From positions 1,984,001 through 2,048,000 of the forward strand of contig NBBA01000006.1 in NCBI GenBank assembly GCA_002794785.1: a stretch of DNA of 64,000 bases. The letters run 5' to 3'. Shown here in pieces: positions 47,286-57,849 of the stretch. Origin of the DNA: Coniferiporia sulphurascens (taxonomy: Eukaryota; Basidiomycota; Agaricomycetes; Hymenochaetales; Hymenochaetaceae). The position numbers and the translations under genes were made by a program. A model generated the notes under the pieces. It searched no databases and was not told the DNA's origin. It saw nothing but the letters and a program-made list of their open reading frames with translations. The number at the start of each line of letters is the position of its first letter. Within the stretch, counting starts at the first letter, position 1.

Positions 47286-47626
47286 TACAGTAGTAATAAT
47301 GAAGAAATATACTACTGTAGTGACTAGTGGGCACGGTAGGCGGTAATCGACGGTACCTGTTGTTTCGAGGAGACTGTTCCTGGGCTGGGTACCTTTTCGA
47401 ATTCATTAGCTACTGTCCATCCTTATTTTTTTTTCTTCTTTTCTTTCTTTTCTTGTTCTATACGTCTTTCGTCGATCTGCTCTTTACTCTCTTCAGCTAT
47501 TTCATATGGGCTGAGCTTGATTTTGGTTTTAGTTTTACAATACTTAGAAGTTAGTACCTTACTTGCATTGCATTAGATGTCCTATTTCAATTATGTCTTT
47601 TTTTCTTTTCTTTTCTCGGCTCACTA

Positions 47627-47656
47627 CACGATACGATACGATACGATACGATACAC
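47627..47656. repeat. GATAC microsatellite
   Basis: About five tandem ACGAT/GATAC units in the 3' intergenic space between the convergent FCP1-like gene and MAD1. Confidence 0.8.
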
Positions 47657-47883
47657 ATGAAATAGCCAAAATAAGAGTAGAAAAAACAAACGCTGAAATA
47701 CGGAACGAGAAAAAAATAAAGCAAGGGAAAAGAAAAGTCAGGCTGGATGCTGGTAACATGGTCATGGATACGGCACCAAGAGCGCTCTGGACTCCAACAC
47801 TATCCAGAGAATCAACTAAGAAACGGACAGTACTACTGTAGTAAACAGCTCTGTAAAAGGGAGGGGGGTGGCGATAGCGGGCC

Positions 47884-50800
47884 CTAGGCGGCCTCCCGCT
47901 GCTCGCTCTTCCACTTGTCGTAGCACTCGAGGGTGACGCTCGCCATAAAGCACGGGATACACATCTCCTCGCGGATCCACGTATTCATCAATCCCTCAAG
48001 CTCACGCGGCCCCCCCTCTCCCGCCGCGATCAACTGCATCCGCGCGCCGTCCTCCGTCCCCGTCCCCGTCCCCGTCCCCGTCCCTACCCCTGCCCCCGCG
48101 CCTGTGCCGCTACCGCGCGAACGCGCAGAAGGCTGGAACACAAACGAAGCAGAGACATCATACAGACTCGTAATCCTTACCTGGCCATTCGGGTAAAACG
48201 CGAACTTGAGCCCGAGCAGCACCTCGAGCGCGTCGCGGAACTCGGCGCTCTTGCCCGCGAACACCTGCTGCAGTCGCAGGAGCCGCTTCTCGCGCTGAGC
48301 GAGTGCGCTTTGTAGCTCGTTCGTTTCTTCCCGTAGGACTTCGTAGCTCTCGCGCGGCACGTATTGTCCGTGCGTCCCTGCCCCTAGTGCCGCGTTTTCG
48401 GTGCCGATGCCGATGCCGGCGCCGGATTCGCCACTCGGGGAAGATGCTGCGGGCGCGCGCTTCTCAAGCTCCTCGATCCGCGCGAGGAGCGCCTCGTTCT
48501 CGCCCTTCAACCGGTCGAGCACCTCCTTACGCGTGTCCGCCCATGCCTGTGCGGGGTTTGCGCGAAGGCTTAGCACGCGCATGCCCGGCGGGACATGCCG
48601 TCCGCCCCCAATCTCCCCACCGAGCTCGAACAGCTTCTGCTCGAGCTCTTCGACGCGTGATGCGTGCGACGATACGCCTGCCTGTGCGTTCTTGAATGCT
48701 GGTAGTCATAGTCAAAAAGAAATAAGAGGGGGAATGAGTGCGTGATGTGAATGCCTGAGCCGAGTAAACGGAGTACATACCCTCTTCTAAGAGAGACGCC
48801 TTCTGTGCAAGCTGGTCCCACTGCTCCTGTGGTCTGCCGGATGCAGAAACCCCGACCCGCTGCAAACGATTCACCTCGTTCTCCAAAGACGCAGTCGTCG
48901 CCTTGTACTCTTCAAGCAAAGACTCGAGCTGAACGACACGCTGCTCAAGCTTCTCCCGCGCCTTCGTCCCGTCGCCCTCAGCGTCCTCAGGAGCGGCGTA
49001 CACCGCCTCCTCGCTCTTGTAGCTCGCCACAAGCGATTTCAGGAATATCACCTCGCGCTCCGCAAGTGCGCGGTCCTTTTCCTTGCGCGCCGCTGCATCT
49101 CGCAGCGTCTCTGCCTCCTTCCGCAGTACGTCGAGCTCGTGCGCGGAGCGTTCGGCCTCCTGACGCACGTCGGCGAGCTCGACCTCGCATGCGCGCCGCG
49201 AGGCTTTCAGCTGACCGTGTTCGTCGAGGAGCGCCGCGTGTGTCCTACGCAGAGTCGCCAACTGCTGTGTCACGCCCGTAGGCGTCCTCGACGGCGTGCC
49301 TCCACCATTACCACCATTCTCGTCTGTAGTCCGCATCGCACCTTGCTGTACCTCCCGCAGACGCGTCTCAAGTTCCCGTTCGCGTGCCACGTGAGCTGCA
49401 CCGGTCTCCTCGAGCTCTGCGACGCGCCGCCGAAGCGCATCCGCGCCAGCCACGCGACGCTCAAGCTCGCGTTTCTCCTCGCGCAGCACCTCCGCGCCCT
49501 GTGCGCGCGTGCGCAGACGTGCAAGTTCGCTCGTTAGGCGCGAGTTGGCTGATTCGAGCGACGCGAGGTGCGCGGTCTGCCGTGCGAGTTCGGCGCGCAC
49601 AATCGCTGTGTCCTTTTCGCGCTCGCGTGCGCGCGAGATGGATGCGGAGAGCGGGGCGGGGGATGCGGATAGCCCGAGGGAGGGGTTGCGTCGACGGGAG
49701 GGGGTACCGAGGCTTAGGCGGTTCTTAACGCGTGCGAGAGGGTCTAGGTGGGAAGCTGAGGCTGAGGCTGAGATGGAGGGAGAGCGGAGGGAGGGGGTCA
49801 CACTTGCAGTACCACGTAAAAGTCGTGTGGGTGTGCCCTCTTCAATTATGCTCATCGCGCTGGACGACGCGATGGATTCAGAGCGGGGGGTAGTTGGAGC
49901 GGACGGGGGTGAGGAGACGGTGTACGGAGGTGGGGCGCCTGGGTCTGGATACGCCTCGGCTTCAACCTCAACCTCAGGCTGCTTATCATCGACAGTAGCG
50001 ATAGCCGGTTGTAGAGCATTGGGGGAGGATGCGGGGATGGATGCGATGTCAATATCTTGAGTAGGAGTAGTGTCGCCAATGACATCGGCGTCGTTAGGTG
50101 AAGAGACGTCCGCGACTTCGCCGCTGATGCTGGTGGCCGCAGTCGTGGCAGGAGCGAAATTAACAGCCATGGACAGGTCGTCTTCGTCTTCATCGATCTC
50201 ACCGTCGGCGTCTGCATCGAGGTCGTCCTCTTCTTCTGAAGTGGTCCACCCCTGCATCCTCGGCACAGACTCCCATTCTGAGCCAACTGTGCCACTTACA
50301 GTTTCCTTCTCGTTCTTGTTCTCATTCTCGTTCTCCACATCTAATTCCGCCTCTTCTTTCACGTCCATGTCCACATCGACGTCCTCAACCTCCTCCTCCT
50401 CAAGCTCATCGCCATCCATTTGTTCGATGATCGCCTCCAGCTCCCTGATGCGATTCTCCTTCCCGCGTGCGCTTTCCTCTGCTTCGTCTCTTTGACTTTC
50501 GAGGAGTGTGACTTGCTGGTCATGCGTCGCAAGTTCAGCCTTCAGTGTGGCGATTTGAGACTGTGAGGTGTGGGATAGCTGGGAGTAGGCATCATCGAGG
50601 TCTTCATGGTCAGCCTCGAGATCCGCGAGTCGCTTTTTAAGAGAGGCCGACTCCACTTCGTACTCTTTCTGTAGAAACGTGTAAGAAAAACCTGATGAAA
50701 GGAGAGAAGACACAACGCACGGATAGACTTGCTAGCTCCTCCTCACAGCGTTTCCGAGACTCCCTCTCCTCCTCCTCTCTTGCTGCCATGAGCCGCAGGT

Positions 50801-51238
50801 CCGCCTCTAGCCGGTCGACCTTCCCTTGTCTCTCGAGCAGCGCATTTTGCAATTCGGTGACTTGTGCCTGCGCTGCGAGTAGCTGGCGGTTGAGCGACGT
50901 CTGTGTAACGTGTGCAGAGAATGCGCTACTCAGAGCGGGGCGTTTCGCAGATGCGGGGTCTGAACAGGTTCATAAGAAAGGTCATACAAAGGGAGGACTG
51001 AGATTGTACCTTTGTCGGCGTCGCCGCTCACTGTGCGCGTTTTACGCTTCATACCCGTCGGAACGCCCGGGAGAGTAGCAGCAGCACTCGAACGAGAAAC
51101 ATTTGAGGCTACAGACGAAGGGCGGGATGTCGTCGTGGGTACTGTCCGTGGTCGAGTAGTACCCGTAGTTGTGGTCGACGCGGTAGAGGAGCGTAGGGGG
51201 CGGAAGCCACCCGATGGGCCAGCTCTTGCGTTGCTCAT
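47884..51238 (-). CDS. MAD1: MAD1, spindle assembly checkpoint protein
   Basis: Four exons (51010-51238, 50721-50959, 48781-50668, 47884-48698) give 1056 residues. MAD1 sits at nuclear pores and unattached kinetochores and recruits MAD2. The N-terminus is Ser/Thr/Arg-rich; long coiled coils follow (RLEADLRLMAAREEEERE, LKKRLADLEADHEDLDDAYS). A large acidic and Ser/Pro-rich low-complexity insert (about residues 235-450) separates them from further coils. The C-terminal domain is clear: LAQREKRLLRLQQVFAGKSA, FRDALEVLLGLKFAFYPNGQ, VRITSLYDVSASFVF, then LMNTWIREEMCIPCFMASVT and LECYDKW. The RLK motif used for Bub1 binding in well-studied MAD1 proteins reads RLQ here. A Gly-Thr repeat, encoded by a hexanucleotide repeat at 48056-48090, is inserted within this domain. 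The gene is longer than the usual 650-750 residues because of the insert. Confidence 0.9.
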
Positions 51239-51669
51239 GACAGTTTATAAATGTAAGGCCAGAGTCATGCGCGGTTTACGGCGAGCTCGTCGTTGTCGGG
51301 GACGTGCACGGATGGTGAAGCGGACGTACGGAAACAAGAGGCGCGTCTGGAAATGGCGCGCGTGTGGGCTACCCACTCGGACGCGTCTTGCGCCCATACC
51401 TTCGGACAAAAATAAATGCAAGATTTCTGGAACTCGACAAACGGACCCAAGGTGGACATTAATTTATTACAGCACTGAAAAAGGCCCGAAAAATATTCAC
51501 TTATTCGCGAGAGGGGTCACGAACGAGGGACGCGGTTGTTGGGAATTGGCATATGACCCTCTGGGCGGCCCGCCAGCTCGTCGCTTCATGCCCAGCGAAC
51601 GCTGCACCTGTGACGCACCCGGCTGTCTTTTCCACCGTGCCTGCAATGCTTTTTCAACAATCGCACACA

Positions 51670-51676
51670 TATAAAT
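51670..51676 (+). promoter_or_regulatory. TATA box of the GH28 gene
   Basis: TATAAAT lies about 53 bp upstream of the ATG at 51729. The 490 bp between MAD1 and the GH28 gene serve as a divergent promoter; no other site stands out. Confidence 0.5.
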
Positions 51677-51728
51677 GGGCCTCGACGTCGGCGACGGAGG
51701 GACAGGTGCCCCCAGTGTCAGCGCAACG

Positions 51729-54098
51729 ATGGCCTTCAAACCTCTTCTCAAGTTCGCCGCAGTCGCAGCCTGCGTTCTGCCCACCCTTGGTCTGACTATC
51801 AGCATCGGGCCTATCACTATTTCGCTCCCGCTCGGTAACCTCCTCCCTCGTCCGAACACCTGCACGATCAAGCCGCTCGGCAATGGACGCGAAGACACTG
51901 ACCAAGCAGGTCCTGTTATAAACGACTCTGGGCCCTTTGCTAACCCTCTAGCTTGCAGGTCTTGGACGCCATCGACAAGTGTGGTAAAAATGGGCATGTT
52001 ATCCTCGAGTCTGGGGAGTTCAACATCACCAGGTATTGACTTTCTGCCGTTATTTCCTTAGTGCGTCTAACATGCATACAGGAAAATGACGTGGAACCTC
52101 GATAATGCTCAGGTAGATCTCTACGGTGTTCTCAGCGTAGGTGTCAATTACACTCTGCTATATCGTCTTAACTGAAAGCCCGCACCGCTCAGTTCGTTCC
52201 GGACATCCAATACTGGTTGAACTCGAACAACACTTACCGTGTCGTCTACATCCAAGTAAGTTCGCCCTTCTTCGGGTAGAATAAGACGTCCTAACACACT
52301 ACTCACACAGGACCAAGCTTCCTGGTTCGTCGTCTCGGGCAACAACTTCATCATCGACGCGCACAACGAGGGCGGGATCAACGGTAACGGGCAACCGTGG
52401 TGGGACTACTACACCACCGTCCCGCGTCTCGACGGTGACGGCCGCCCGCTCTCCCTCACGCTGTACCAGGCCACCAATGGCGAGATACGCGACTTCAGCA
52501 TCAAGGATCAGCCGTTCTGGTGCAACGCCGTTGCAGAATCTAGCAATATTTTGTACGACGGCATGATTTGCAACGCGACGAACACCAACCCTGAGTTCTT
52601 TGGCCAGAAGTGCGTTCTTTGGTTTCCCACCTCGCTGGTTTGCATCGCTGAACGGCAGTTCGTTCGTTTCTAGCATCGTGCCGAACACAGATGGTATATC
52701 CGTTTCTTCCTGTTTGTGACGCGTCTAACGACCCATTCCAAGGTATCGACACATACCGAGTCGACCGTGTGACTCTCAAGAACTGGGACGTAAGCAGACA
52801 ACCCCCCACTCCTTGCTCATGTCGACGTCAGATTCTCACATACTCGAAATATAGGTCACCTGCGGAGATGACTGCATAGCAGTCAAGGGTGTAAGTTCTT
52901 CCTCTCCAAGTCCAAGCCGACCGAAGACGAAAGACACAAGTAATCTAATGAGAGCTCATTATTCTATACACTGCAGAACACGACAAATCTCTCCGTGAGT
53001 GGCCTTACATGCCGCGGCGGGAACGGTATCGCCTTCGGCTCGCTTGGGCAGTACGTGCAGTTTGTACGTACGGTTAAGCACTTTGGAGAGCGCAGAAACT
53101 GATCGGTCTGGATGACATATATAGGAAGAGATCGTGGAGAATGTAGTTTTCGAGGACGTCACGGTACGCTCTTGCTCGCTTCCAGGGTGCAGAGGAACAA
53201 ATGCTAATGAACTTTGTCCTTATTCTCTTCTGAATAATAGCACGTCCGCTTAAACTCGTCTATCCAGCCGAACATGAAGAACGGGGTACGTCGTACTCAG
53301 TCCATTACTAATAATCGTGACTCACCTTCGAATCCTCATGGCAGGTGTACTTCAAGTCGTGGACGGACACTGTCAACGGCGTCCCCCCGAGCGGTGGAGG
53401 AGGCGGAAAGGGTGAGCGCGCCTCCAGCTTCTTCTCCCCCCGTGAAGAAATATTACGACTAATACGATATCACATAGGCTACGCGAAGAACGTAGTGGTG
53501 CAGCGCATGTCACTCGACCGAGTCGACTCACCTGTGCACCTGTACCAGACGAACGGCGGCAGCTCGTCAGTACCCATGTCATCCTCCCGTATATCCCTCT
53601 TTTACTGATTTCGACTCTCTTCCTTTTTTATTTTTATTTTTCCTTGTCTTTGACTCGCCCTCTTTAATAATGCTGTTTGACACGTGCAGCACGGACACTC
53701 CCTCGTACTACCAATTCAGCGACCTCAGCTTCATCGACTGGTCCGGTTCGTCTACGTCCAACAAAAGTAAGCAATCGCCCCTCCCCCTCCCCCCTCTCAA
53801 ATGCCCTGGTATCAATTCCGATCTGACTGTACCCTATTGAAACCCAGTCGTCGACATCGAGTGCAGCGTGAACGCCCCCTGCCCGGGAATGACGTTCCAG
53901 AATTTCGATATCGCGACGCCGAGTAACGAGGCGCCGGAGTATATCTGCATCAACGTTGAGAGCGAGAAGGGACTGTCCGGTACGTCTCGCGCCGTTCCTC
54001 ATTCCGTTCCCATTTTCGAAATGCGGGTGATTCTTTAGTTTCTGACTCGCTCTCGCTATGTGTTTTCAGCTCCTTGTAACTTCACGGGAAAGGCTTGA
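51729..54098 (+). CDS. Secreted GH28 polygalacturonase-family enzyme
   Basis: A gene of many short exons. It starts MAFKPLLKFAAVAACVLPTL, a signal peptide. The pectate-lyase-type beta-helix begins with VLDAIDKCGKNGHVIL, then MTWNLDNAQVDLYGVL, GGINGNGQPWWDYY, and the GH28 sites: VPNTDGIDTYR (first catalytic Asp), TCGDDCIAVKG (two further Asp), RGGNGIAFGSLGQY and NGVYFKSWTDTVNG. Late cysteines (ECSVNAPC) and N-glycosylation sites (NTTNLS) fit secretion. The usual His of the G-H-G motif is Asn here, a pattern I associate with basidiomycete exo-acting GH28 groups. The stop is at 54096-54098 after NFTGKA. Substrate (polygalacturonan or rhamnogalacturonan ends) cannot be fixed from sequence alone. 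It looks intact and complements the galactanase that has been lost at 34.3 kb. Confidence 0.88.
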
Positions 54099-54982
54099 AC
54101 GGGGTGAATACGACACGACTCGGACTCGGAGCGCTGAACTCGGGTTAGGGCTTGATGGTGGGCGAACCTCTCTCGTCTTGGGCAGGACTAGTATGCGTGG
54201 GGTATGACTACTATTAAACTACTATGGCCACTCCTGGATATGCATACACATACGATATATTATCACTTGCTAATTCGAACTCTGCTTCGGATTTGGATTT
54301 GGACTCGGAATCTAACCTTTTTTTTCGATCGCCGTTCGCTCCCTCGTGGATCGTGCTGTAAATTGTTCGAGTGACGCAACTAAACCCCCTTGTCCGGGCC
54401 GGTCCGGGATAGCCGCGCGTTCCGGATTTCGTTTCTAACCCTTGACAAAGAACCATCAAGGAACAAGGACTCGGAGCCTCTCCTAGAGATACGGTACACA
54501 ACGCAGAACGCGACCCAGGGCTGCTGCCAAGTGAGTCCTGACCGAACGGCGCTGTATGATTCCGAGTCGCTAGACCGTGACTGTCTCCCGGGCAGCCTGG
54601 CCCCGGGTGCATCGTATGTATGAATGACTACATAGGAAGACCCGGGGGCGAAGAAGACGTGGAAGAAGTCGGCGCAGGCTCGGACTTGGAAGGACGAGAA
54701 CTGGGTGACGTTCGGTCTGAGATAGACTTTTATTGAGTTTCCAGCGGCAGGGATTGTACTAGTATACGGGCCGGATGTGGTTTACGTACGGATTAGACTT
54801 GGGTTTGGATTTTAGTGGCCAAGAATAAAGCTTTATGAGGTATATTCAAAAGAATGGGTGTACACTCTACCTCGCATTCCTCTACTCAATCAGCGTACAT
54901 TATTCCATCTTCTACCAAGGAAATAAATAAAAAAATAACGGTAGAATCCATCCCCATTAGACATGAGAACGTGGTCCAGGGA
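54099..54982. other. 3' flank of the GH28 gene, no gene seen
   Basis: AT-richer DNA with short frames only. It ends at the start boundary of repeated unit B. Confidence 0.55.
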
Positions 54983-55289
54983 TCAAGGTTTATGACAATT
55001 GCCAAATAAGGAACAAGGAAGCGCCCAAAACGCACATCAAACCACCATTTTTATCCGGTTAGGCAAGGCCACTATCGGATTCCCTATCCTATCCGTCTCC
55101 TCTCACTCGCAGTAGCACTACCAGTGGAATAGTAATCTGAGCCTCTGAATTTTATCCATCTAGGTCCTTCGTCGTCACCACTTCTAGTTTGTGAGAGGAA
55201 GGGGTCGTGTCTTACCCCCCAAAGAACAAGTCGGTGTGGTCAGTATCCTGCCACTTGAGCCGTGGCACGGGCCGCCACTGGAGAGAACA

Positions 55290-55535
55290 ATGGGCATTAG
55301 GCAGGAAGACGAACAAAGAGGTCAAAACTTACAAGCTTTAGCTACACCGCGAACCGGCGGAACACGAGGCGCTCCGCCTTTTCGTGGCCCGTGGTTGAAG
55401 AGAAACTCGACACGCAGAGTGGTCGAAAGCCTTTCATCTCCAACTCCAACCACCCACTACCGCGTCTCTCTTTATAATCCCTCGAGGCTTCACCTGTCTG
55501 CGTTGAACCTCATCAGTAAATCGACATGCCCATGA
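55290..55535 (+). CDS. Upstream short ORF of unit B, overlapping the main start
   Basis: An ATG at 55290 opens 81 codons (MGIRQEDEQRGQN, LQALATPRTGGTRGAP) that end at 55535, overlapping the main ATG (55526) out of frame. Unit D has a matching start at 61751 (MGVRQENEQRDQN) that runs in frame into its main ORF, and unit C has MRQKRTKDKTLQVLATPRN at 60326. The peptide start is thus conserved; it may be a translational control ORF or an alternative first exon. Confidence 0.4.
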   Translation: MGIRQEDEQRGQNLQALATPRTGGTRGAPPFRGPWLKRNSTRRVVESLSSPTPTTHYRVSLYNPSRLHLSALNLISKSTCP

Positions 55536-56705
55536 ATCTTCGTTCAGCGACTAGAAAGCGAGAAGGCCTCGTTTTGGGACGCACCAATGTTAGGATCGAA
55601 CAACCTAACTATAATGCTCGCGGCCCAACCAACACAGCTAGGACGGTCTCTGCGGCAAAAGTTATCGTTAGGATGAAGGAAGCGGAGTCGCCGCGCGAAA
55701 CGAATGACCCGACATCGTTGCGTCAACAGCATGTCGTCCCTCAAGGACGCGTTAATGCCTTTCAAGCGCTGCTCTATGTGGTCGATACTGAACGAGCGAG
55801 GTTACGGGAGCTTGAAGACGATAAAGACACCGCAGAAGATACAATCGAGACCAAAGACGGTATCTATGGAGTTGTGGATGAAGACGCCGTTGCCCCCAGC
55901 AATGTATATGACGGCATGGAGAGTAACGGTGCTCTCCAATCTAACAAAACCAGAGATAAACCGAAGGTCCCGAGTTATCTCTGCGGGGCTGGGGAGACTG
56001 AAGGTGAGCATGTGATATGCTTTTATATGTCCCCTCTCTAACGCACTTCCTGACCGCATAGCCCTCAACAAGCCAAAAGCAGGCCTTCCAGTGCTTGCAA
56101 TCGATCAATCAGTTAAGGACGAAAAACCCCGTGCCCGTAGAGCGAGGTCAAATAAAAGTAAAGAGCCTGCCGGTCCTTCTGCGAAGGAGAAGAAACGCGA
56201 GGACAAGGGCAAGGAGAAGACAGCCAACACTGGTCCTTCGGACGAAGCGGCTGGTAAACCTGCTCTCTCCGGGGACGACGTAGATGAGGTCGCGGTCCAC
56301 CCTCCAAAAATATCCCGACCTCGCGTCCGTCTCTTGGTTAGGGCCGAGAGATACGGTGCCGCGGCCACGATCTCCTGTCAAGCGAAAGGAGAAGGTCGTA
56401 CCTTCGAACCTGTCCCCCCGCCTCTAGTGGTTCCAGACGAGATGCGCGAGTTGAGGCGCAGAAGGCTCGTCTCTATGGAGACTCCAATTCCCCGTCCGCG
56501 CATACGCAAGCAGCCAGAGATGCTCCCCGTCATGGGTAAAGGAACAATGAAAGAGAAAAAGAAGGAACAGCCGAAGCGAGGAGGCAAGAGAACGAGAAAA
56601 GATTTCGAGGACGATGACGCACCTGAGCACTCCCCGCCGAGGAAACGCACGGAGCACGCCAGTAGTCGCGAGAGAGCCGGAACATCATTGGATGTTATGG
56701 CTTGA
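55526..56705 (+). CDS. Repeated-unit nuclear-type protein, copy B
   Basis: Exons 55526-56003 and 56062-56705 with a 58-nt phase-1 intron give 373 residues. It begins with the same MPMNLRSATRKREGLVLG as copy A. PTSLRQQHVVPQGRVNAFQA and LLYVVDTERARL follow in exon 1; ALNKPKAGLPVLA, ISRPRVRLLVRAE, VVPDEMRELRRRRLVSMETP, KKEQPKRGGKRTRKDFEDDD and PPRKRTEH follow in exon 2. Composition is basic with acidic patches and Ser/Pro-poor linkers. Fully open. The family is unknown to me; DNA or chromatin binding is a guess from charge alone. Confidence 0.7.
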
Positions 56706-57849
56706 TTCACTCCATCACTAATCGACAACACCCGCTAAGGTTAGGACATGCCCAGGTCGCGGGCATAAACCACTACAAGTCGATGTAATCGGGAGATGAA
56801 CGTTCTGTGCCCCTAATATTTATTTTCACTGTTTTAGCTTAGACATGACCGATTAGATTGGATGTACAACTTACAGATGCTCGGACGTCCGCAATTCCCT
56901 GTATTGAACAGCTTTCTGCTCAGTTTTCAAACCTTTACGGACCTTTGGACTCTTCACTTGTCTGCATTTCTGCGAGCTGGATCATCGTCTGCGTATAGCT
57001 TGCAACATAATTGCCACTGTTTTGCTGAACAAAAACGAAGTCGTTTCTCGCCAAACAATCGGGCACCGACCAGCTGTAGGAGTGTAAGACGACCTATGAG
57101 TGGTGATCGGCGATGACAGACAATGTAGGGGCGCTTCTCACCACCGAGCGGATATGGGATATGAGGACGAGAGGGGACGACAGTGGTCAAAGGGGAAGTT
57201 GTGCCAAAATGATAGCGAAACCGCGATTCACCATAAGTTTTTGTACTTCCAGGAGCCACACATGGGCCCGACGTCCGATAAAGGTCCGGAGAACAAACGC
57301 AGAGGGTGACAATTAAAACTCATCGATACAAAGGAAAGATGAGAACAACCTGAGGGGGAATGAGAATGGCCATGAGTTGCCAGCACACGAGAGTTTCCGG
57401 AGTCCACGATAGCGATTTTGGAGTCGGCTATGATGACTAGCGGCGAAACTTTGAAAGTACAAAGGTCAAAGGACTGTACGGAATCTAGATAATCTAGGAT
57501 CTCTTGAGTTATTGAGTCGGTATTGTTGTAAAAATTTGCGAGGGCCCGTGGCGTACATTTGTCAAGGAATTATTCCGTGGGATTTACTGTAACGGACGCC
57601 AGCACATCCCGATTCGTGCGCTTTCCTCTTTCTCCACAGAGTGGACCACAGTATTCTCCGCAGCGAGGAGGGATATATTATTTACAATTTTATATATTCT
57701 CCCGTTGGTACTCGCTGCCAAGGGTTTTATCAAGCAGAGTACCATTCGCAAATGCGGTGAGTTTACTCCAGGTCTTATGCCTTGTGCTCCGCGGCAACGC
57801 CGGTGCTTGAAGACACGCTTGCGTTTTTGCAGGGACGCACTCTGCATGT

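Larger units (their letters stand above)
54983..57612 (+). mobile_element. Novel repeated gene unit, copy B
   Basis: Starts at TCAAGGTTTATGA (54983) and is collinear with unit D to its end near 57612 (ATTCCGTGGGATTTA, GGACGCCAGCACATCC). The order is: start module, CTCACTCGCAGT block, GTATCCTGCC...CGTGGCACGG block, upstream short ORF, gene, 3' stretch with CGATGACAGAC and CTTCTCACCACCGAG, and TTTTTGTACTTCC. It lies tail to tail with unit C. Confidence 0.8.

Noticed and set aside
50070..50495. Ser-rich plus-strand ORF opposite MAD1
   Set aside because: It is the antisense of an acidic low-complexity stretch and a coiled coil of MAD1.
54300..54900. An additional gene after the GH28 gene
   Set aside because: Short frames such as 54390-54623 have no domain, no intron pattern and no homologous block.
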